5,097 nucleotides of DNA, from contig WFQV01000501.1 in assembly GCA_015486905.1 (NCBI GenBank), forward strand, positions 1 to 5,097, written 5' to 3'. A model generated the notes under the pieces. The model made no database searches. It was given only the letters and a program-made list of their open reading frames with translations, and was not told where the DNA came from. Every line of letters begins with the position of its first letter. Positions within the stretch are counted from its first letter, which is position 1. A program made the position numbers and the translations under genes. This document shows positions 1-5,097 of this stretch, one piece after another. The stretch is from Melioribacteraceae bacterium. Lineage in GTDB: Bacteria > Bacteroidota > Ignavibacteria > Ignavibacteriales > Melioribacteraceae.

Positions 1-1125
1 ATGGAAAAATATTTGTTGAAAACTATTAAAGATTTAATCTCTTTTAAAACGACGGAAAAACGTTACGATGAATTCGACAAAACTGTAAATTATGTCAAGA
101 AATTTTTCGAAGGCACGAACGTTACGATTTTTGAACATCGCTACAATAATCATCCTGCGCTGGTGATTACAACGCAGGGGACAAAGCATCCGCATATTTT
201 ATTGCAAGGGCATTTGGATGTTGTAAACGGAAAGCCGGAACAGTTCTACCCGCGAATTGAGGGTGAAAATCTCTACGGGCGGGGTTCTGTGGATATGAAA
301 GGCTTTGTCGCGCTTGCAATGCACGCTGTTAGAGAATTGAGCGGAGGAGATGCGGATGTTGGATTAATGATTTCTTTCGATGAAGAAATAGGCAGTGCAA
401 ACGGCACGGCAAGATTGATTGAGGAAGGATATTCGTGCGACATTCTTTTTAATGGCGACGGGGGTTACAATTATGCGGTTATCTACGGTGAGAAAGGTAT
501 TTTGAAACTTAAGCTCTCTGTCGATACCGACCCGGGGCGTCATCCTTTGCCTTGGAACGGTGAGAGCGCTTTCGAAGTGTTCGTTCAGGAATACGAAAAA
601 ATCAAACAACTATTTCCAAGCAGTAAACTTGCTACCGATGCGAATAATTGGCACACTACTTACTCACTTTACGATGTAAAGGCGGAAAATAAAGAGTTTT
701 ACCCGCCGCATCACGTTGAGGCAAAAATGAATATCTATTTTGCAAGGGACATAAGCGTTCGTGAACTTTTTGAGCAAATTAATTCGGTACTTACAAAAAC
801 CGAGACCGAAATGATTTTAGGCAGTGAAAGAGTTTTTATCGATAAAGATTCACCTTACGTACAAAGCCTTCGCAAAATAATGGAAAAGAATTTCGGTAGG
901 GAAATAATTTTAAAAACCGAGAACGGAAGCTCCGATGCACGATTTTATGCTAATAAAGGTGTTCCGATTGTCATAGTTAAAATGGTCGGTGAAGATCATC
1001 ACGGTGAAAACGAACACATTTACATTCCCGCCGTTTTACCTATGTACAATTCTATTATTGACTTCGTTAATGAGCATTGCAAATTTAAAATGGAAGAATT
1101 AAATGAAAACAGCACGGTTAAGTAG
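1..1125 (+). CDS. M20-family metallohydrolase (ArgE/DapE-like deacylase or peptidase)
   Basis: Predicted cytoplasmic di-zinc amidohydrolase that cleaves an N-acyl amino acid or small peptide; the substrate cannot be read from the sequence. The M20 motifs are in order. GHLDVV (70-75) gives metal ligand H71. GRGSVDMKG (93-101) gives bridging D98. DEEIGS (127-132) gives catalytic base E128 and ligand E129. NGDGG (151-155) gives D153 where DapE has Glu. GSSDARF is at 309-315. The final metal His is H339 in the GENEH stretch (335-339). The lid/dimerisation domain spans about 165-285 and has the family-typical His-Pro-x-Pro-Trp stretch (H181). At 374 residues the length is normal for the family, and residue 1 fits the usual N-terminus (LLKTIKDLISFKTT), so the ATG at base 1 is probably the true start, although the upstream RBS is outside the window. 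There is no signal peptide. The gene overlaps the next one by 23 bases. The M20 assignment is firm, but ArgE, DapE, CPG2 or dipeptidase specificity is unresolved. Confidence 0.93.
   Translation: MEKYLLKTIKDLISFKTTEKRYDEFDKTVNYVKKFFEGTNVTIFEHRYNNHPALVITTQGTKHPHILLQGHLDVVNGKPEQFYPRIEGENLYGRGSVDMKGFVALAMHAVRELSGGDADVGLMISFDEEIGSANGTARLIEEGYSCDILFNGDGGYNYAVIYGEKGILKLKLSVDTDPGRHPLPWNGESAFEVFVQEYEKIKQLFPSSKLATDANNWHTTYSLYDVKAENKEFYPPHHVEAKMNIYFARDISVRELFEQINSVLTKTETEMILGSERVFIDKDSPYVQSLRKIMEKNFGREIILKTENGSSDARFYANKGVPIVIVKMVGEDHHGENEHIYIPAVLPMYNSIIDFVNEHCKFKMEELNENSTVK
1092..1105 (+). promoter_or_regulatory. Ribosome binding site and coupled start of the exported fusion protein
   Basis: GGAAG at 1092-1096 lies six bases before the ATG at 1103, inside the last codons of the M20 gene. 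This is a reasonable Shine-Dalgarno-like match and supports 1103 as the start. Because the start precedes the upstream stop (1123-1125), ribosomes finishing the M20 gene could re-initiate here, which implies translational coupling. The hydrophobic signal peptide immediately following also supports this start. Confidence 0.45.
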
Positions 1126-3091
1126 AATTTTGTTTTTAACTTTTCTTTTGGCTTTTGCAGGGACAAAAGCAAATGGAAAGAAATTGATTTTGAAGGTTGA
1201 GAGAGGCGAAACGCCTGTTGCTACAAGGCAATTAGGCCCGGCAATTTTCTTCGACCAATCGGTAATTTCGGATTTGGGTGTAACGGAAGGGAATCCTGTA
1301 AAAGTTAATTGTAACGGTAAGTCGGCATTTTTACGTATTTACAAATTTTTCGGAGGTAAAGGGAAATTTGCATTAAGAAATGAATACGCAGAACTACTTG
1401 GAATAGAAAAAGGATTTTACGAAATATCCCTCGAGCCTTCAACGCCAGAGGAAGCCGGATTGGAACCGAAACCTATTAGATTCTACGTAGAAAATTACAA
1501 GGGCAATTTGAAAAAATGGAAAGGTTACGCATTCGGCGCACCGCACGGCGATTGTGATAACGAGACAGGCTCGGTTGTTAAAATAGTTAGCGAGCGTTAC
1601 GGTATTCCGGCTACTGCGGCTTACGGTTGCCGCGTTTCTTACCGTGGAATTTGGTACGATTGCAACCGTCCCCTAATGAAATTACCCAAACCAGGAAATC
1701 GCGGCGTTTTCCCAGAGAGACAGTGGAACGAAGCAGCGGTGGAAAAGTACCGAATATATCAGGACAGCGTTTGGGCTAACAGCAATTTTAATTTTGGTAA
1801 AAGGTTTAAGCTCTTCTGTAGCTTCCACGGTCACGATTTAACCGTAAAATTTCCGGATGGCAAAAAAATCCAGCGCCCGGTTATTGAAGGGATAGGTGTG
1901 GGCTTTTCAAAGAATGAATTACGAAGAATTAAAAAGTTTTATTATTCCGTTAGAGCTAAGTATTATGCCAACCCACCCGATTTGTATTTCGGTAACTTAC
2001 CTGAAGATTTAATTTATTATTACAAAGGTGTTCGTTTGACGTTCTTTTACAGCGGGCTTGGTACGCGCACTTACGGCTCTTTGCGCAGCGATTTAGTTGA
2101 AAACGCATTGCATTTGGAAACCCCGGATTTGATGCGTATCGGGAAACAAGCACAGTCGGCAACGGCGGATTTGCTTTTTAATCTTTACACTTTTATTAAA
2201 GATTCGATTTTTACTTCACGTAAAGTTAACGTTGCTAACTTAACCATTAAAAAGCCGAAGGATTTGGGAGCGATGGTTAGGATTCCCGCAGGAGCCTTTT
2301 TAATGGGTGCACCCAAGGGATTTGGCTGGAGCGCAGAAAGACCGCAGCACAAAGTTTGGACAGATGAATTTCAAATTGACAAATATGAAGTTACCAATGA
2401 GCAATATTCAAATTTTCTTAATGAGGCGCTTCGAACCAATAAAATCAAGGTGAAGAACGGTGTGGTAATAAGTTCTTTCGATACCACAAGAAAATATTGC
2501 CTTACCAAACAAGCAGTCCCTTTTGCTCAAATAAATTTCGATGGGGAAAAATTTACCGTAGAAAAAGAGAAGGAGTATTTCCCTCTGGTTTATGTTACTT
2601 ATTACGGAGCTTTGGCTTACGCTCATTTTTACGGTAAGGATTTGCCAACCGAAGCAGAATGGGAAAAAGCCGCTAGTTGGAATGGCAAACGGAAATTTTT
2701 GTTCGGTGTATCGGCGGATACTATTACCGGTGTTCAGGCAAATTTCGAAGATAGTGGTGACCCTTACGACTTTAATTATTTGCCGGGTACAACACCCGTT
2801 GGTTATTACAATGCCGAAAGTCCTTACGGATTAAAGGATGTTTCCGGGAATGTTTGGGAATGGTGCTCGGATAATTATATTTACGGGTATTACAGAACAA
2901 TTAAAGAAAAAATGATTGTTAACCCGACCGGTCCGGATAGCTCCACGATGCGAACCATTCGCGGCGGTGCGTGGAACACCGAACCGTTTGTTACAAGAAC
3001 CACAATGCGGTTGGGAATAAATCCCAATACGCCACTTGTTAATCTCGGGTTCAGATGCGTTAAAAGGAAAAATTTGAAAAAAGTTAAGTGA
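1103..3091 (+). CDS. Exported fusion: N-formylglutamate amidohydrolase-like domain plus FGE-sulfatase (SUMF1-like) domain
   Basis: Predicted exported 662-residue protein. A signal peptide covers residues 1-23 (basic start, core ILFLTFLLAFAG, likely cleavage after TKA). Residues 26-112 form a beta-rich region with two similar halves (about 48-68 and 88-109). Residues about 140-345 resemble N-formylglutamate amidohydrolases: PHGDCD (147-152), RGIWYDCNRP (181-190), FHGHD (241-245) and ALHLETPDLMR (335-345). H148, H242 and E339 are the candidate metal or catalytic residues. After a linker, residues 390-655 are a clear FGE-sulfatase domain: MVRIPAGAFLMG (391-402), IDKYEVTNEQY (425-435), LPTEAEWEKAA (514-524), GNVWEWCSD (582-590), IRGGAW (619-624) and GFRC (649-652). 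By alignment to human FGE, its two active-site cysteines fall on T626 and T631, so sulfatase activation is unlikely and a binding or structural role is more plausible. The gene overlaps the M20 gene and is probably in one operon with it. The FGE fold is certain; the amidohydrolase call is moderate. Confidence 0.85.
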   Translation: MKTARLSRILFLTFLLAFAGTKANGKKLILKVERGETPVATRQLGPAIFFDQSVISDLGVTEGNPVKVNCNGKSAFLRIYKFFGGKGKFALRNEYAELLGIEKGFYEISLEPSTPEEAGLEPKPIRFYVENYKGNLKKWKGYAFGAPHGDCDNETGSVVKIVSERYGIPATAAYGCRVSYRGIWYDCNRPLMKLPKPGNRGVFPERQWNEAAVEKYRIYQDSVWANSNFNFGKRFKLFCSFHGHDLTVKFPDGKKIQRPVIEGIGVGFSKNELRRIKKFYYSVRAKYYANPPDLYFGNLPEDLIYYYKGVRLTFFYSGLGTRTYGSLRSDLVENALHLETPDLMRIGKQAQSATADLLFNLYTFIKDSIFTSRKVNVANLTIKKPKDLGAMVRIPAGAFLMGAPKGFGWSAERPQHKVWTDEFQIDKYEVTNEQYSNFLNEALRTNKIKVKNGVVISSFDTTRKYCLTKQAVPFAQINFDGEKFTVEKEKEYFPLVYVTYYGALAYAHFYGKDLPTEAEWEKAASWNGKRKFLFGVSADTITGVQANFEDSGDPYDFNYLPGTTPVGYYNAESPYGLKDVSGNVWEWCSDNYIYGYYRTIKEKMIVNPTGPDSSTMRTIRGGAWNTEPFVTRTTMRLGINPNTPLVNLGFRCVKRKNLKKVK

Positions 3092-3159
3092 TGAATATTT
3101 CCGTAAGTTAATGTAGTGTTAACTTAAATAAATTAAATAAAAAAATAAGTACGTGAAAA
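3092..3159. other. Short AT-rich intergenic spacer
   Basis: This 68-base gap separates the fusion-protein stop (TGA at 3089-3091) from the protease start. It is strongly AT-rich downstream of 3119 (AAATAAATTAAATAAAAAAA region) and contains the inverted repeat listed separately. I see no convincing sigma-70 -35/-10 pair or Bacteroidetes TTTG/TAnnTTTG promoter, and no strong Shine-Dalgarno sequence before the ATG at 3160. The A-rich leader immediately upstream is typical of Bacteroidetes-type starts. The protease could be read through from the upstream operon or use a promoter here; the sequence alone does not decide. Confidence 0.5.
3104..3126. repeat. Perfect 8-bp inverted repeat between genes (operator or weak hairpin)
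   Basis: TAAGTTAA (3104-3111) and TTAACTTA (3119-3126) are exact reverse complements separated by seven bases (TGTAGTG). The stem is AT-rich with a single G-C pair, and no T-tract follows on the + strand, so it is a poor intrinsic terminator in that direction. Its position 34 to 56 bases before the protease start would suit a dimeric regulator's operator. An additional AAGTTAAG half-site lies at 3081-3088, at the end of the preceding gene. The symmetry is seen directly; any function is inferred. Confidence 0.4.
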
Positions 3160-5097
3160 ATGGGAAATAGATTTTTAAAATATTTTCTGGCGTTGTTAAT
3201 TACCACTTCCCTGTTTGGAAAAGGAATTACAATAAAGGAAGCGGAAAAAGTAGCGCGGAATTGGTGCGAAAGCAATCAAATGTTGCTTAGACCCAATCAT
3301 AGCAAAGCAGCCTTTGTTGTAAAGAGTTTTGAAACAATTAAAGATGACAAAGGAAAAGTTCTTGCTTTTGTCGCTAACCTTTCTCCGAAAGGCTTCATTT
3401 TAATTTCTCCTGATGATAGACTTGTACCTGTACTCGGTTATTCTTCGGAGAGCAATTTCCGTATTCCAAAAGACGGAAAAGATTTTTATTTCAATTTTTT
3501 AAAAGCAGACGTTGGTTTGCGCTTGAAAATATTGAGCGAAAAGAAAGCCAAAGTGAATTTAATCAATAATAACAAAGCGAAATGGCGGTTATTGTTAAAA
3601 CCGGAAAAGCAAAAATCCTCTGCTCCGAAAAATGTAGAAGAAATTTACGGACCATTTTTAAATTCAACTTGGGGGCAAGCATACGTGAACGGTGAAGCGG
3701 TCTTTAATTATTACACTCCCAATAATTGGCCCGCCGGTTGTGTCGCTACGGCAACCGCTCAAATATTGAACTATTACAAATGGCCCCTTCGTGGTTACGG
3801 TTATCATTCTTACAAGGACAATAATACCGGAACCCACAGTGCAAATTTCGGTAAGACCGAGTACGATTGGGCTAACACCCTTGACGATTACGAAAATGTC
3901 CTGTTCAATAGCGAACAGCAGAAAGCAGCAGGGCTTTTAACCTACCACGCGGCAGTTTCCGTGAATATGGATTTTGAGAAGGACGGTTCCACCGCATCAA
4001 CAAGCAGCGTACCTTATGCACTCCATCATTATTTTAGATTTAGCGGGCATTACGCTTCGGTTTCTTCCTCCGGCTTTTGGACAGCCTTAAAAAATAATAT
4101 GCTGGACAGCCGACCGGCAATTCTTTCGATTAAAAGGAGTGACGGATTGGGACACGCCGCTGTTGTGGACGGCTATGCCGAAGTAAACGGTTATTATCAT
4201 TTGAACCCCGGCTGGTATGGTAGAAATATCGGTTGGTACAACGTTACCGGCTCGTGGGATATGGGCGGTTACACAATTGTTGTGGGCTCAACTAAGGGAA
4301 TTGTCCCTTCCCCCATGATTAACGACATCGAGCGAATCGACAGTTTGGACTTTTATGTTTCCTGGAGTACAAGCCGGCATCAAAACGCTGAAGCTTACGA
4401 ACTGCAACAAGCACAGTCTTCAGGGGGTCCTTGGACTGTTCTTAGCGATACCGTCACGGACACTGTTTACCAAGTACACGTAAGCCGCATAGGTTCTTAT
4501 TATTACCGTGTAAGAGCAAAACGAGACGGAATTTGGTGGGACTATTCAACGGTTAAGAAAGTAAGTCTCGGCTCGGACAGGGAAGTGGTTTTTCAAGTGA
4601 ACATGACCAACCATCCTCTTTCGGAAGCGGAAACTCTGGGTGTACGTGGGAACGTTGCCCCTCTTTCGGGAATTAAAAGTTTGGGACCGTTTGAGGATAA
4701 TGACGGCGACGGAATTTACAAATACACGGTAAAATTTAATTACGACGAAGTTGGGGATACGTTAATTTACAGATTTACAATAGACAGCTCCGATGTACTT
4801 AAACAAATAGAATCAAAAAATCGCAAGTATTTAATTACAACGGATGTAGTACAAGTTTTGCCCGTAGTGTTCTTTGACGATTTAAGCTCGGTTAAAAAAG
4901 GACAGCTTGAGAATCTTAATTTTTCTTTGGAACAAAATTACCCTAATCCTTTTCACGCCAATGGCGGGACGACAACAATAAAATATTCAATCCCCTCTGT
5001 AGCGAACGCCCCCGCATCTTGGCGGGTTGCGTCCCCTACAAATGTAAAATTAACGGTTTACGACATTTTGGGTCGCAAGGTGGCGACGCTTGTAAAC
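3160..5097 (+). CDS. Secreted C10 (streptopain-like) cysteine protease with T9SS sorting domain, 3' partial
   Basis: Predicted secreted papain-fold protease; 646 residues are visible and there is no stop before the window edge. A signal peptide covers about residues 1-20 (FLKYFLALLITTSLFG). A Spi/streptopain-type propeptide (about 23-150, starting ITIKEAEKVARNW) should keep the zymogen inactive. The C10 catalytic domain spans about 160-378, with nucleophile C194 in AGCVATATAQILNYYKWP, catalytic H332 in GHAAVVDGY, and the family's Asn/Trp motif in HLNPGWYG (347-354). A fibronectin III-like domain follows (about 383-470). Next is a beta-sandwich module (about 474-572, EVVFQVNM ... DNDGDGIYKYTVKF) resembling carbohydrate-binding modules. 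From about 588 a type A T9SS sorting domain (FSLEQNYPNPF ... VYDILGRKVATLVN) begins; about 50 residues of it are probably missing. The sorting domain carries an unusual insert (about 614-627) encoded by a DNA palindrome. The ATG at 3160 is chosen because it gives the signal peptide; the GTG at 3153 is out of frame. The substrate is unknown. Confidence 0.92.
   Translation, partial: MGNRFLKYFLALLITTSLFGKGITIKEAEKVARNWCESNQMLLRPNHSKAAFVVKSFETIKDDKGKVLAFVANLSPKGFILISPDDRLVPVLGYSSESNFRIPKDGKDFYFNFLKADVGLRLKILSEKKAKVNLINNNKAKWRLLLKPEKQKSSAPKNVEEIYGPFLNSTWGQAYVNGEAVFNYYTPNNWPAGCVATATAQILNYYKWPLRGYGYHSYKDNNTGTHSANFGKTEYDWANTLDDYENVLFNSEQQKAAGLLTYHAAVSVNMDFEKDGSTASTSSVPYALHHYFRFSGHYASVSSSGFWTALKNNMLDSRPAILSIKRSDGLGHAAVVDGYAEVNGYYHLNPGWYGRNIGWYNVTGSWDMGGYTIVVGSTKGIVPSPMINDIERIDSLDFYVSWSTSRHQNAEAYELQQAQSSGGPWTVLSDTVTDTVYQVHVSRIGSYYYRVRAKRDGIWWDYSTVKKVSLGSDREVVFQVNMTNHPLSEAETLGVRGNVAPLSGIKSLGPFEDNDGDGIYKYTVKFNYDEVGDTLIYRFTIDSSDVLKQIESKNRKYLITTDVVQVLPVVFFDDLSSVKKGQLENLNFSLEQNYPNPFHANGGTTTIKYSIPSVANAPASWRVASPTNVKLTVYDILGRKVATLVN
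4998..5040. repeat. 43-base imperfect palindrome inside the protease gene (REP/MITE-like)
   Basis: Nested complementary arms share one centre. TGTAG (4998-5002) pairs with CTACA (5036-5040), ACGC (5006-5009) with GCGT (5029-5032), and CCCGC (5011-5015) with GCGGG (5022-5026). The loop is ATCTTG (5016-5021). A 3x3 internal loop (5003-5005 / 5033-5035) and a 1x2 internal loop (C5010 / TT5027-5028) interrupt the stem. The element is locally GC-rich compared with its surroundings and is translated in-frame between the IPSV and NVKLTVYD parts of the sorting domain, giving roughly 12-15 extra residues. The reverse complement starts TGTAGGGGACGC, which resembles small palindromic repeats dispersed in many bacterial genomes; that relation is inferred. 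Only one copy lies in this window. Confidence 0.55.

Noticed and set aside
364..609. Minus-strand open frame of 81 codons
   Set aside because: It lies wholly antisense to the well-conserved M20 coding sequence, has no recognisable motif, and is a shadow frame.
1956..2162. Minus-strand open frame of 68 codons
   Set aside because: It is antisense within the FGase-like domain of the fusion gene, with no domain or signal; a chance open frame.
2408..2834. Minus-strand (2408-2626) and plus-strand (2592-2834) small open frames
   Set aside because: Both lie in other frames of the clearly conserved FGE-sulfatase domain and show no protein-like motif of their own.
2270..3070. Sulfatase-maturing formylglycine-generating enzyme
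   Set aside because: The fold motifs match, but the two active-site cysteine positions are threonines and no sulfatase gene lies in the window, so only fold membership is claimed.
3091..3111. Six-codon frame (ATG at 3091, overlapping the TGA of the fusion gene as TGATG)
   Set aside because: It is too short to be a gene, the product (MNISVS) is uninformative, and it ends before the protease start, so at most it is an incidental overlap.
3104..3126. Intrinsic terminator for the upstream operon
   Set aside because: The stem has only one G-C pair and the + strand downstream is A-rich rather than T-rich, so it does not fit a rho-independent terminator in the operon's direction.
3153..3155. GTG as alternative start of the protease gene
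   Set aside because: It is out of frame with the protease; the ATG at 3160 directly precedes a good signal peptide.

Overview
The window is AT-rich bacterial DNA with three genes, all on the + strand and tightly packed. It most likely comes from the Bacteroidetes/Chlorobi/Ignavibacteriae group. The main reason is the C-terminus of the third gene, which carries the QNYPNPF ... VYDILGRKVATLVN signature of a type A type IX secretion (T9SS) sorting domain. The wording of that signature is most like what is common in Ignavibacteria-type genomes, but the exact lineage is an inference.

Layout. Bases 1-1125 encode a complete-looking cytoplasmic M20-family metallohydrolase (ArgE/DapE type) whose start codon is the first base of the window. 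Its last 23 bases overlap the start of a 662-residue exported protein (1103-3091), so the two are probably co-transcribed and translationally coupled. The second protein is a fusion. After a signal peptide come a small beta-rich N-terminal region with an internal pseudo-repeat, a domain resembling N-formylglutamate amidohydrolase (FGase) / zinc carboxypeptidase-like enzymes, and a C-terminal FGE-sulfatase (SUMF1-like) domain. By my alignment to remembered human FGE, the FGE domain lacks both active-site cysteines of oxygen-dependent formylglycine-generating enzymes. A 68-base AT-rich gap with a perfect 8-bp inverted repeat follows. The third gene (3160 to beyond the right edge) is a secreted C10 (streptopain-like) cysteine protease with a Spi-type propeptide, a fibronectin III-like domain, a beta-sandwich module resembling carbohydrate-binding modules, and the T9SS sorting domain, which is cut by the window edge.

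How they may work together. The M20 enzyme and the exported fusion protein both look like amide-bond hydrolases acting on acylated amino acids or peptides, one inside and one outside the cytoplasm. The third gene is a secreted protease. A shared role in peptide or protein scavenging is plausible but is only inferred from neighbourhood.

The most unusual points are the FGase-like/FGE-like fusion with its cysteine-less FGE domain, and a 43-base imperfect palindrome (4998-5040) lying in-frame inside the sorting-domain coding sequence of the protease. The palindrome looks like a small mobile palindromic repeat that has been translated into an extra loop.
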